A stretch of DNA of 64,000 nucleotides from an uncultured Lachnospiraceae bacterium (GTDB lineage: Bacteria > Bacillota > Clostridia > Lachnospirales > Lachnospiraceae): contig CATBDC010000004.1 of the NCBI GenBank assembly GCA_949502235.1, forward strand, positions 84,169-148,168. The letters run 5' to 3'. The notes beneath the pieces are model-generated. The model searched no databases. It was not told where the DNA came from and was given only the letters and a program-made list of their open reading frames with translations. This document shows, in pieces, positions 32,440-41,060 of the stretch. The position numbers and the translations under genes are program-made. How positions within the stretch are numbered: the first letter of the stretch is position 1; the number at the start of each line of letters is the position of its first letter.

Positions 32440-33674
32440 TCATTCTTGCACAGCCATTTTTTTCTTATAAGAATAGGCATTGTTTTCTAAAAATTCATCC
32501 ACTCTCGGTTTGTTCTTTCTGTACCAGAAATAAAGAGCAAAATAAAGAACAACTGCAATTCCGATTAAAATCGGATTCTTAGACATAAACGCCATGTAGA
32601 TCAGCCACATTCCTATATTAGCCGCCACCATTCCGATAACCAGAACCGCACCATCCGGCATCTCAATACCTACAGACTTTGCGACCTGGGTATACAGCCC
32701 TGCATTTGCAGTCGCCACGTACAAAGATCCGCAGAATATAACCGCATAGGCAATCACTGATTTAAATATGTTGCCGTCACTTAGACAGACATTAATCTCT
32801 ACCCGGTACGCCAGCGCTGTGAATGACATAACCGGCAGAACAATATTGCCCGGAAGGATAAAGGATAAAACCAGTGTAATCGGAATCAGCAGAAGACCTG
32901 TCGTTAAGGTCGCCGTTTCCCCATACCCCAGAGCGTCATTAACAGCCAGATACCACTCTCTGTCCTTTGCCTTTCCTGTAGCCGCTTTTCTTGAGGATTC
33001 TGTCAGTGCGGTAAATGCTGAGGCAAAAATGGAACCAACCTTTGGGAAAATTGCCATCATTGCCGCAGTTGCCACAGCAAACTGCGCGATGGTTCCCCAT
33101 GCTGCAAGCTCCCCTAAATGATAGAATTTACCTACGATACCAACAAGGACGCCGATAATGAATCCTACTGTCATAGGCTCCCCTAGAAATCCAAGCTTTT
33201 TCTGAATAGGCTCCGGACAATCATACATCCCATAGCGAGAAATGTACTGCCTGTGGCAACATAAATCAGGGAACCCCAGATAATAAAGGAATAATTATTC
33301 CATAAATCCGAAGGCATAAATACCGGAGTCCATTTTATAAAGAATAAAACAAACTGCAGCAATAACCCGATACCGATAAACAGCATGCCAACTGTTGTTG
33401 AATATGCAATCGTTGCCGTTGACTGCCATCCCAGATCCATTGCAGACATGTTAATGCCTGTATCTGAAACTAACGTGCTGATAACATTCGCCAGATAAGT
33501 ACTGTAGCCTCCAGTCAGCATACTGAAGCCGCAGAGTCCCACGCCTGCTAAAAGAGCTGACATAAAAGCCTTCTTCACAGGAGTCTTAAGAATCAATGCC
33601 ACAATAAAAAGCATAATGGGCACAAACACCATAGAACCGAAGGTATCTAATACCAGTTTCATTGTTTCAATCAT
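32440..33674 (-). pseudogene. PTS EIIC, galactitol type, broken by internal deletion
   Basis: The first frame (33183-33674, 163 aa) gives the N-terminal half of a GatC-like permease. The second (32440 to about 33228) gives the C-terminal half, beginning CPEPIQKKLGFLGEP, a match for the FGPFGEPVTVG region of E. coli GatC as I remember it. The halves overlap in different frames. The GatC segment between them, about 60 residues, is missing, so a deletion with frameshift joined them. The remaining 410 or so residues compare with about 450 in GatC. Transport function is probably lost. RBS and promoter elements upstream remain. Confidence 0.8.
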
Positions 33675-33717
33675 GTAATATCACTCCTTTAGTATAAAAT
33701 TTTTGTCCCGCCTTTTT

Positions 33718-34011
33718 TTACAGCGAGCGTGCTACCTCAAGAACCTTCTCAATAATCTCTTCTTCTCCAATCCCTGTCAGAAATCCGATTGCGTTAATAC
33801 ACGGGATCGGATATGTTCCGTTACACGGACTTGTAAAGCACATACAGTCATACTTTGCTGTTGAAAGCTGGGTCTCGATCTGTCCGTTATTACATTCTGT
33901 ACAATGAGCCTCAAACCCTTTCTCACGCAGTACCTCTGTCAGCTTCTGGGCAACCATCGTAGAGCTGAATGTCCCTGAACCGCAGACTGTCAAAATATTG
34001 ATTTTCTTCAT
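33718..34011 (-). CDS. PTS EIIB, galactitol type, 97 aa
   Basis: Cytoplasmic phosphocarrier. The active cysteine is in ILTVCGSGTFSSTMV, the P-loop-like motif of GatB/SgaB proteins. The ATG at 34011 has AAAGGAGGAG just upstream; a longer frame to 34131 overlaps the EIIA gene and is not credible. It lies between EIIA and the broken EIIC and looks intact. Confidence 0.88.
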   Translation of the reverse strand: MKKINILTVCGSGTFSSTMVAQKLTEVLREKGFEAHCTECNNGQIETQLSTAKYDCMCFTSPCNGTYPIPCINAIGFLTGIGEEEIIEKVLEVARSL

Positions 34012-34072
34012 GTCCTTCTCCTCCTTTCTCTTAGTATTTGCCGGGAAGCTCCCGGACCATTCTGGCAGAATG

Positions 34073-34531
34073 TTATTCCTCCTCCAGAAATGCAAGCATA
34101 CGTAAAATCTCCTTTTTATCTTTACACTCACGTATCTTGTCCAATTTTTCTGTATCCTTAAGTAGTTCCATGATCTTTTTCAGCATATTAATCTGCATTC
34201 TGCTGTCCTTAACCACCAGCGGCAGGATAATCTCTGCCATAACCGGCTCATCCTTTGTTCCCATCATCATAAACTTAACAGGCTCCTTCGGGATTAAAAC
34301 ACAGACCGCCGGCTTAATCACACATTCCGGATCGGTGTGGGGAATTGCTATTCCCAGACCCTGGCCGATAAGTCCTGTAGGATACTCCTTTTCACGTGTG
34401 AGTACACGCTTTGCATAGTCTTCCTTTACATATCCCAGACGGTATAATGTATCAGCCATATGCAAAATTGCTTCATCGGCCGTTGCAGCGTCTACATCTA
34501 ATTGGATGAGCGCCTCATCAAGTACTTTCAT
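34073..34531 (-). CDS. PTS EIIA, fructose/mannitol superfamily, 152 aa
   Basis: Phosphorylated by HPr on the histidine of GLGIAIPHTD (about residue 66) and passes the phosphate to EIIB. Length and motif match EIIA of the galactitol/ascorbate/fructose group. Its start is 3 nt after the stop of the regulator gene, so it is translated from the same mRNA. Appears intact. Confidence 0.88.
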   Translation of the reverse strand: MKVLDEALIQLDVDAATADEAILHMADTLYRLGYVKEDYAKRVLTREKEYPTGLIGQGLGIAIPHTDPECVIKPAVCVLIPKEPVKFMMMGTKDEPVMAEIILPLVVKDSRMQINMLKKIMELLKDTEKLDKIRECKDKKEILRMLAFLEEE

Positions 34532-34534
34532 ATC

Positions 34535-36646
34535 TTATGTCTCTCCTTTAGATTCGAAAAAATATTTTTCATAAAAACGGATAATATTAATAACTTCCAC
34601 TACATTTTTCGCAGATAAAATAAACTCCAACACCTCCTCATTCTGCAAAATTCTTATAAGGTGGAAAAACGGCTGAAGATACTCTTTTTCCGGGCCTCCG
34701 CTGATGCAGGCTATCACCTGTACCGGGTCATTTTCCGGATGCCTGAATATAACCGGGGTCTTCAGACGTATCATACTGATTCCAGGCATCAGGCTTCCAT
34801 CTGACGGTGATGCATGTGCAATGGCAACGTGAGGAATAAATACGTTGTATGGTCCGTTTCTTTTTACAATCTGAATCATACTGTCAATATATCTTTCCTC
34901 TATGGCCCCCTTTTTTAACAGAATACTCCCTGCCCCCCGTATTGCCTCTTCCCATGCTGCAGCCTCATAATCTAAAACAACAGACTCTTCATCCAGCAGA
35001 CTATAAAGCATCCTTTCTCCTTCACCGCTGCCATTACCAAAATATTTATGGTAAAAATTCTCCACTGTACTTTTATACAAATCCGTTTCTGTCTCCATTC
35101 TCTGTTCCAGCTCCCTGTATTCGCTGATATACCTTGTAATCCGGGCCTCCAGAATACTTTCTTCCCGGAACTTTCTGTCATGCTTTATTCTTCTTATGGT
35201 ATTATGGAGTGTTTCAACATCATTTTCTGATAAAATCGGGGTAATACAGGCTGTCGGAAGGCTGGCCTTTTCTATATAAACAGTCGAAAGAACCAAATCT
35301 ATATTTTTCAGATCATACCTCTCATACTGGTGAACCGATAAAACATCCACAATTTCTATATTAAAGTGAAGCTTAAGCTTTGCCTGAAGAAGCATTGCCG
35401 TGCACATTCCTGCCGAACATACAAGTATGGCATGGATCTTACCGGGAGAGGTTATGTTTTCTTCCAGAACCGCAATAAAATACATTGCAATATAGGTCAG
35501 CTCCTCATCAGTTATTTTATGAGCCGCAAGCTCCTCAAGTATCCCGGCCTCCTCTCTGACCACCTCAAAAATCTGCGGATATGCGACCTCCAGCTCTTTT
35601 TGAAACACACCTTTTACATTATGACGGCCTTCTCTGGTACGTTTAATCGCAGCATTGATATGAACAAATATAAAATGAAATTTTTCATAGCTGATTTTCT
35701 GTGAAATACCTATCCTCTGACATACGTCATAGATAAAACCCAAAATCCGCATCTCCGTGTAGGCCGAATCCGTTTCTTCCCCGGAATTTTTCTTAATATA
35801 TCTGCATCCGAGAATAACCCGGTTCAGATAATGGGCCTCGGCCTCCATAAATGTCTCTGTTTCCACTTCTAAATCTGAAAACAGCATACCTAAAAGCTCA
35901 GATGCAAGCCCTGTATCCGGCGCCTTCCCAATGTCTTCTATTCCAGGAATATTTCCACTTAAAATACGGTTTACAATGATTACAAGATAATTTTCCAACA
36001 TACGGAAAGATTCATCTGTAAATTCAAATCCATGCTTGTTTTCCCAGTCACATATACATTCCCTTATGCGTTTCCGGTCCACTCTGCCGTTTATTTCCCT
36101 TCCAATCAACGTCTGGCAGGCGCTGCTGTAGCCTTCACCTTCCTTCACGCCAAAGACCAGCTCAAAAATAAATCTTCGGATAAGCGTTTCTTCACCCTGT
36201 ACGAAAAATCCCTTCCCGGATTTTGATTTTAAATTCACGCCATGTTCAGTAAAGATTTCCTTCAGATTGTCGATTTCACCTACAATCGTATTCTTACTTG
36301 TAGAGAGCCTGTCAGCCAGATAAGCTGTAGTCACATACCCGCTGTTGTACAACAAAATAACTGCAGCTATTGCCCTCCTCTCCTGTGCAGAAAGCTTATA
36401 CTGATAGTAATCGCTCTGATTTACTATCCTTGCGACAACAGCCGAAAAATCTTCCCTGGAAATAACAATTACCTTTTTTCCTTCAACAATACTTACCTCT
36501 GTACCTTCCGGCAGAAACTCATTCAGATTCCGTATGTCATTGCGAAGCGTCCGCTCGGAAACGTCAAAGCTTTCCATCAGCTCTTCAATACGTATTTCAT
36601 AATTGGATTCTAACATCGTTAAAAGATTACATTGTCGTTTGTTCAT
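34535..36646 (-). CDS. PRD-containing transcriptional regulator (BglG/LicR/MtlR type), 703 aa
   Basis: Activator of the PTS operon downstream. Domains: N-terminal HTH (MESFDVSERTLRNDIRNL), second HTH (LADRLSTSKNTIVGEIDNL), two PTS regulation domains (about 175-400, with histidines in FVHINAAIKRTREGRH), an EIIB-like domain with cysteine in ILVCSAGMCTAMLLQ (about 405-490), and an EIIA-like domain with histidines in FIPHVAIAHASPSDG (about 590-605). HPr- and EIIB-dependent phosphorylation of these would set activity by sugar supply. It is complete, although the permease it should serve is broken. Confidence 0.9.
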   Translation of the reverse strand: MNKRQCNLLTMLESNYEIRIEELMESFDVSERTLRNDIRNLNEFLPEGTEVSIVEGKKVIVISREDFSAVVARIVNQSDYYQYKLSAQERRAIAAVILLYNSGYVTTAYLADRLSTSKNTIVGEIDNLKEIFTEHGVNLKSKSGKGFFVQGEETLIRRFIFELVFGVKEGEGYSSACQTLIGREINGRVDRKRIRECICDWENKHGFEFTDESFRMLENYLVIIVNRILSGNIPGIEDIGKAPDTGLASELLGMLFSDLEVETETFMEAEAHYLNRVILGCRYIKKNSGEETDSAYTEMRILGFIYDVCQRIGISQKISYEKFHFIFVHINAAIKRTREGRHNVKGVFQKELEVAYPQIFEVVREEAGILEELAAHKITDEELTYIAMYFIAVLEENITSPGKIHAILVCSAGMCTAMLLQAKLKLHFNIEIVDVLSVHQYERYDLKNIDLVLSTVYIEKASLPTACITPILSENDVETLHNTIRRIKHDRKFREESILEARITRYISEYRELEQRMETETDLYKSTVENFYHKYFGNGSGEGERMLYSLLDEESVVLDYEAAAWEEAIRGAGSILLKKGAIEERYIDSMIQIVKRNGPYNVFIPHVAIAHASPSDGSLMPGISMIRLKTPVIFRHPENDPVQVIACISGGPEKEYLQPFFHLIRILQNEEVLEFILSAKNVVEVINIIRFYEKYFFESKGET

Positions 36647-36699
36647 GTCTTAATCATATCCCCCTGTTTTTAAGAATACAAATCCAAAGCCCTACCCTT

Positions 36700-36991
36700 T
36701 CGGGAAACTTATTGTATTTATAGTATATATTGTTCAATATTATTTATAAATATTTGTGCAGAATTACCTAATTATTGGAATTCTTATGATATACCGATAG
36801 ATGATTCTTTTCATGGATATGATGATTTAGATAATGAAAGAATTGATTTAGATTTTTGCTGGGTTCCGCGATCCGACTATAAAACTTGTTTTCTGCATCC
36901 AGTCCGTCACCAATACCGACTTTTAAATGGACTGGATGCATTACTATACTATGAAGAAACGTTCAGACCGTGTGCAGCATCTACAGCATAA
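36700..36991 (+). other. Non-coding stretch with a 12-bp hairpin and possible gene remnant
   Basis: Between the PRD regulator and the next gene there is no complete gene. One plus-strand frame is open from about 36700 to a stop at 36989-36991 and reads like real protein for part of it (YWNSYDIPIDDSFHGYDDL, then RIDLDFCWVPR), but it has no start codon and no family I recognise. Inside it TGCATCCAGTCC (36894-36905) and GGACTGGATGCA (36929-36940) form a perfect 12-bp hairpin. A gene fragment left by deletion is possible. Confidence 0.3.
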
Positions 36992-37307
36992 CTCCCAGCA
37001 CCAGCCCGATAGTCCCCGCAGCCAGAAAGACCAGTCCGGCTCCGGCAGCTTTCTTCCTCTTTTCTATCTCTCTTTTTTCACTCATTGTCATATTCAGAAT
37101 CGGATATTTCCTCCGCCCGATCAGATACATAATAAGTCCTCCCGAATTATTCCCGCTTATGGCAAAAAGCCCCCAAAACTTAGGGTGCTTAAGCCCTCTT
37201 GCCTTTGCGTCAATAAGAACTATACGGTAAATCTGATATACTGCCTCAAGCCCCCCGACTAACATCACAGCGCCGCACGCCGCAAATAAAATCATATTTT
37301 CTTCCAT
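36981..37307 (-). CDS. Small membrane protein, 108 aa
   Basis: Three hydrophobic segments: about residues 5-27, 43-62 and 88-107, with a basic loop (SEKREIEKRKK) between the last two. GGGAGG lies 8 nt before the ATG. It follows the membrane-linked XRE regulator by 22 nt, so the two form a unit, perhaps a regulator with its membrane partner. No known domain recognised. Confidence 0.6.
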   Translation of the reverse strand: MEENMILFAACGAVMLVGGLEAVYQIYRIVLIDAKARGLKHPKFWGLFAISGNNSGGLIMYLIGRRKYPILNMTMSEKREIEKRKKAAGAGLVFLAAGTIGLVLGVML

Positions 37308-37329
37308 AAAAACATTCCTCCCTTAGTCT

Positions 37330-37743
37330 CTAAAATTTTTTAATAATCTGGTAAAGCAGCGCCGAAGCACTAATAATCATAAGACAGAATACTCCTGCCA
37401 GGAAATAACTGTTTTCTGGTTCCGGAATCAATACATTCATCATGACCAGCGCCGCAATCAGTACAATATTCACAATAGCCGCGCTTATCAGCTTCTGGTT
37501 GCTCTTCACAACATTGGTGCTTTCCTCTAAATGCTCCATCATCTTCATATCTCCTTTCAACAGCTCGTCAAGACTTATGGAATAAAGGCTGCTTAATCTA
37601 ATTACACTTACAATGTCCGGGTAGGATTTCTCATTTTCCCAGTTTGAAATCGTCTGGCGGGATACATCTATCTCTTCCGCCACGCGCTCCTGGGTGAGCC
37701 CGGAACTCATGCGTGCTTCCTTTAATTTCTTTCCAATTTCCAT
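37330..37743 (-). CDS. XRE-family regulator with C-terminal membrane segments, 137 aa
   Basis: Residues 1-65 are a classic HTH (KLKEARMSSGLTQERVAEEI, then VSRQTISNWENEKSYPDI). After a short linker two hydrophobic helices follow (about 85-107 and 113-133), so the repressor is probably membrane-anchored. This layout is common in Firmicutes next to small membrane proteins or ABC exporters. The neighbouring gene on the same strand is a small membrane protein. Confidence 0.82.
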   Translation of the reverse strand: MEIGKKLKEARMSSGLTQERVAEEIDVSRQTISNWENEKSYPDIVSVIRLSSLYSISLDELLKGDMKMMEHLEESTNVVKSNQKLISAAIVNIVLIAALVMMNVLIPEPENSYFLAGVFCLMIISASALLYQIIKKF

Positions 37744-37836
37744 AAAGCAATCGCTCCTTTCTTGGGTTATTATGTAATATGTGTGCTGAAATGTCTATCA
37801 AATATTTTTTACATCCGGATTTTTTGTGTACAAATT

Positions 37837-37889
37837 GTTACTGTTTCCTCCGTTCACAGTAAAATTCCCATTTAAAATTCGCTTTGCGG
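37837..37889 (-). repeat. Nested-hairpin repeat, right-half copy (C)
   Basis: On the minus strand it reads GCAAAGCGAATTTTAAATGG, then GAATTTTACTGTGAACGGAG and GAAACAGTAAC, matching the right third of copy A, including the terminal GTTAC. The first hairpin is absent. It lies in the gap between the XRE gene and the SDR terminator. Confidence 0.75.
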
Positions 37890-37896
37890 ACCCAAC

Positions 37897-37935
37897 AAAA
37901 AAAGAACCCCGCCTATCTTGCGAGGTCCTTTTATT
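37897..37935 (-). terminator. Terminator of the SDR gene
   Basis: On the minus strand GGACCTCGC pairs with GCGGGGTTC (one G-U type mismatch) around a 7-nt loop, followed by seven T. It lies 21 bp past the stop of the SDR gene. Confidence 0.8.
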
Positions 37936-37955
37936 ATTCATGTCTTGATTTTGTC

Positions 37956-38756
37956 CTATGGTCTCTGCCCCATACCGCCTTCTAACGTAATTGTCTCTCC
38001 GCTCATATACTTGAAATCAGGAGAAGCAAGCTGTACGCATACACGGCCGATCTCTAATTCGGAATCACCATAATGTCCTGCCGGCGGCATCTTAACATTC
38101 TGCTTAAATGCTTCCGGATATGCCTTCTCAAAGTTCTCAAGCTGTGCGGTCCATGCAAGCGGGCAGACAATATTTACATTAATTCCGTCCTTGCCCCACT
38201 CGGTAGCGGCTACTCTTGTAAGACCGCGGACACCTTCCTTGGCAGCCGCATACGCGCACTGTCCAAAGTTTCCGAAAAGGCCTGCGCCTGACGCAAAGTT
38301 CACAACACTTCCCTTTGTTTCCTTAAGATACGGATGACATGCCTTCATGTAATAGAAGGTAGCATAGAGCCCTGAATAAACAGCAAGGTCAAACTGCTCT
38401 GTCGTGTGATCCTCTAAGGTTACGCCGGAAGCGGATGCCTGTGCATTGTTAATCAGAACATCAATACGTCCAAATGTATCAATCGCCTGCTTTACAACAT
38501 TGCCAACAACTGCCTCATTATCTGCGCCTGCTGAAACGTCTGCCTGTACAGCAAGAACCTTAATACCATATAATCTTTCCAGCTCTTCCTTCGCATCCTC
38601 AAGCTTCTTTACATTACGTCCTGTAATAACAAGATTTGCTCCTTCCTTTGCATAAGCGGTAGCAATTCCATAACCGATAGAGCCGCATCTTCCGTCACTT
38701 AACACAGAACGGCCGCCCCCTGTAATAATCGCTGTTTTTCCTGTTAAAAATCCCAT
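37956..38756 (-). CDS. Short-chain dehydrogenase/reductase, extended glycine loop, 266 aa
   Basis: NAD(P)-dependent SDR. The cofactor motif is unusual: TGGGRSVLSDGRCGSIGYG has an insertion of about eight residues between the usual TGGG and GIG glycines. The rest is classical: NNA at 102-104, serine in NFASGAGLFG, and the YxxxK pair in CAYAAAKEG. By memory, such an insertion and the segments LINNAQASASGVTL and SPDFKYMSGETITLEGGMGQRP resemble 20beta-hydroxysteroid dehydrogenases of gut anaerobes (DesE type). I could not check this, so substrate is open. Monocistronic with a terminator. Confidence 0.85.
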   Translation of the reverse strand: MGFLTGKTAIITGGGRSVLSDGRCGSIGYGIATAYAKEGANLVITGRNVKKLEDAKEELERLYGIKVLAVQADVSAGADNEAVVGNVVKQAIDTFGRIDVLINNAQASASGVTLEDHTTEQFDLAVYSGLYATFYYMKACHPYLKETKGSVVNFASGAGLFGNFGQCAYAAAKEGVRGLTRVAATEWGKDGINVNIVCPLAWTAQLENFEKAYPEAFKQNVKMPPAGHYGDSELEIGRVCVQLASPDFKYMSGETITLEGGMGQRP

Positions 38757-38947
38757 TGTAAACCTCTCCTTTCTATCGGTACATCTCCTTATGACATATC
38801 CGTTTTCTAAAATATACTTATATCATAGCACTTCATTGTTTACAAAACAAGCTTTGAACGAAGATATTATCGCATAGATAATGGTATTTTATAATAATTT
38901 TATATATTTTGGTAATACTAATGCATAAAAGCATAATGGAGGTTGCT

Positions 38948-39382
38948 ATGGAAAATAAAGATACCATCTGTCTGCTTCAGGAATGTGACGCAGGCACAAA
39001 AATGGCAGTGGATTCAATTGATGAAATTCTTGAAAAAATTCAGGATGAGAATTTAAGAAAGGTACTTACCGAAAGCAGGGAGGAACATTTAAAGCTGGGA
39101 GATGAAATACACACTCTTCTGACAAAGCACGGCGGTATGTACAAAGATCCAAGCTTTATCTCAAAAGGAATGTCCTTTATAAAGACAAATGTAAAGATGG
39201 GCCTTGATGACAGTGACAAGACTGTGGCCAGCCTGATTACAGACGGATGTGATATGGGCATAAAGTCTCTGCAGAAATATTTAAATGAATATGAAAACGC
39301 AGACCATATCTCAAAGGGTATTTGTAAAAAATTAATCTCTATCGAGGAAAAGCTTTCCAAGGATCTGCGGGAATATCTATAA
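38948..39382 (+). CDS. DUF2383-like ferritin-type helical protein, 144 aa
   Basis: All-helical, with ferritin-like patterns of acidic and His residues (LLQECDAGTKMAVDSIDEIL, ESREEHLKLGDEIHTLL). It resembles the DUF2383/DUF892 four-helix bundles. The ATG at 38948 follows TGGAGG; an earlier ATG at 38909 has no site. Monocistronic, with a strong terminator downstream. A stress or metal-related role is possible, but is not shown. Confidence 0.6.
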   Translation: MENKDTICLLQECDAGTKMAVDSIDEILEKIQDENLRKVLTESREEHLKLGDEIHTLLTKHGGMYKDPSFISKGMSFIKTNVKMGLDDSDKTVASLITDGCDMGIKSLQKYLNEYENADHISKGICKKLISIEEKLSKDLREYL

Positions 39383-39425
39383 AAGGCCGGGAACTTTGGG
39401 CGGCTTATCCCGTAAAATATGACTG

Positions 39426-39466
39426 AAAAAGCACAAGAGTATCCTCATCGGAACCCTTGTGCTTTT
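39426..39466. terminator. Bidirectional terminator
   Basis: AAAAGCACAAG and CTTGTGCTTTT are perfectly complementary over 11 bp around a loop of about 18 nt, with A and T runs on the two sides. It separates the helical protein gene and the convergent antiporter gene. Confidence 0.8.
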
Positions 39467-39494
39467 ATCATTCCGGAAACATTTCACATACTAT

Positions 39495-40811
39495 TTACTT
39501 ATGTTCTCCCCTCTGGGGTATCAGGAAAATAAATACAAGGGAACTGATAAGCAGCATCCCAGGGTAAAACAGATTCGGAATAATCTCAAAGGCTGATACA
39601 CTAAAGCCCAGCTCATTTGCCGCAGAAATCGCTACCAGCATCTGGGCGCCATAAGGAATCACACCCTGAAAAATACAGGAAAATGTATCAAGAAGGGATG
39701 CCGCCTTTCTGGGAGAGACCCCATATTCCTCCGACATCTCACGGGCAATAGGGTTGGCCATAACAATAGCAACCGTATTATTTGCTGTAGCAATGTCCAT
39801 AGCGCCCACCAGGATTCCCATTCCAAGCTGTCCGCCCTTATTCCCTTTAAATACCCCGCGTATTGCAGAAAGAAGCGCCTCAAAGCCTCCGTACTCCCGT
39901 ATGAGAGAGCACATGGCGGCAACAAGAACCGCAACCATACAGGTTTCAAACATCCCGGACACACCAGATCCCATATTTGCAAGAAGCTCCGTAGGCGCCG
40001 TCTGCCCTGTCGCAAGCATAATCAAAGACCCTGACACAATTCCTATCAGAAGAACAACAAATACATTAATGCCAATAATTCCGCCAATCAAAACGAGCAC
40101 ATACGGAATAATCTGAATCAGGTTATATTCATGAGTTACCGCCCCGCTTAAAGAAGTCCTAAATGATAAGACCAATATCAGCACTAACGTAACAACTGCC
40201 GCCGGAAACGCAATTTTAAAGTTTTCCCTGAATTTATCCTTCATGGCACAGCCCTGTCCATTACATGCTGCAATTGTCGTATCAGAAATAAAGGAAAGGT
40301 TGTCCCCGAACATGGCGCCGCCCATCACCGCGCCAATGCAGAGGGGCAGGTTAAATCCCGAAGCCTGGGAAACAGCCACTCCAATAGGCGCAATCAGCGT
40401 AATCGTCCCCACGGAGGTTCCCATAGCTGTAGATACAAAGCATGCCACCACAAATAATACTGCCACCGCAAATCTGGCCGGAATCAGCGAAAGCATAAAA
40501 TAGGCCACACTTTCCGCGCTGCTTCTGCCTACTACCCCCACAAAAGAGCCTGCTACGAGGAAAATCAAAAGCATGGTAATAATATTTTTATCCGCCATAC
40601 CCTGCGCCATGAGCTCAAGCTTATCATCAAACTTCACCTCCCTGTTCTGCAGGCAGGCAACCAGAATCGCCGCAAGAAAGGCAACTACAATGGGGATATT
40701 ATAAAATCCCATCGGAATTAATAATACATATTCAAATAAAATTCCAAGCCCTAAGTACATCACCAAAAACACGCCGATGGGCAGTAACGCTATCGGATTA
40801 TTTTTCTTCAT
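39495..40811 (-). CDS. NhaC-family Na+/H+ antiporter, 438 aa
   Basis: Membrane protein with about 11-12 helices. Family marks include STAMGTSVGTITLIAPIGVA, GGAMFGDNLSFISDTTIAA and SLLDTFSCIFQGVIPYGAQM. NhaC-type antiporters (or related Na+/amino acid antiporters such as TyrP-like or arginine/ornithine members) exchange Na+ for H+ across the cytoplasmic membrane. Monocistronic. Confidence 0.88.
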   Translation of the reverse strand: MKKNNPIALLPIGVFLVMYLGLGILFEYVLLIPMGFYNIPIVVAFLAAILVACLQNREVKFDDKLELMAQGMADKNIITMLLIFLVAGSFVGVVGRSSAESVAYFMLSLIPARFAVAVLFVVACFVSTAMGTSVGTITLIAPIGVAVSQASGFNLPLCIGAVMGGAMFGDNLSFISDTTIAACNGQGCAMKDKFRENFKIAFPAAVVTLVLILVLSFRTSLSGAVTHEYNLIQIIPYVLVLIGGIIGINVFVVLLIGIVSGSLIMLATGQTAPTELLANMGSGVSGMFETCMVAVLVAAMCSLIREYGGFEALLSAIRGVFKGNKGGQLGMGILVGAMDIATANNTVAIVMANPIAREMSEEYGVSPRKAASLLDTFSCIFQGVIPYGAQMLVAISAANELGFSVSAFEIIPNLFYPGMLLISSLVFIFLIPQRGEHK

Positions 40812-40874
40812 CTCTCATTCCCCCTGAAAATACATTTCCTTAACTTTACCATGTAAAAAGGCGAAAGGCAAGTA

Positions 40875-40960
40875 GGGGACGGGGTAAAATTAAAAAGTGC
40901 CTGTCCCCAGAAATAAAAAAGTTTACTGGGAAAGGCACTTTTTCATTTTACCCCGTCCCC
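40875..40960. repeat. GGGGTAAAAT palindrome, long copy
   Basis: An 86-bp nested palindrome. The outer arms GGGGACGGGGTAAAAT and ATTTTACCCCGTCCCC are perfect over 16 bp. Inside are AAAAAGTGCC/GGCACTTTTT (10 bp) and CCAG/CTGG. The core ACGGGGTAAAAT also builds the hairpin at 30072-30116. It lies between the antiporter and the YfhO gene and may end transcripts, but its size suggests a mobile palindromic unit. Confidence 0.7.
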
Positions 40961-40966
40961 AAGCTA

Positions 40967-41059
40967 TCACTTTAATCCAATCAGTTCTTCAATTTCTTCT
41001 CCAGGGTTTGCACAGTCACCTATCATAATACTGTATAATCTTCCAAATATCCTTTTACT
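40967..41059 (-). pseudogene. Possible gene tail after yfhO
   Basis: Directly after the YfhO stop codon an open minus-strand frame of about 30 codons reads natural protein (RIFGRLYSIMIGDCANPGEE, then IEELIGLK and a stop). It has no start codon. It may be the end of a gene deleted when the palindrome or the YfhO operon arrived. Short length makes this weak. Confidence 0.25.
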
Positions 41060-41060
41060 C

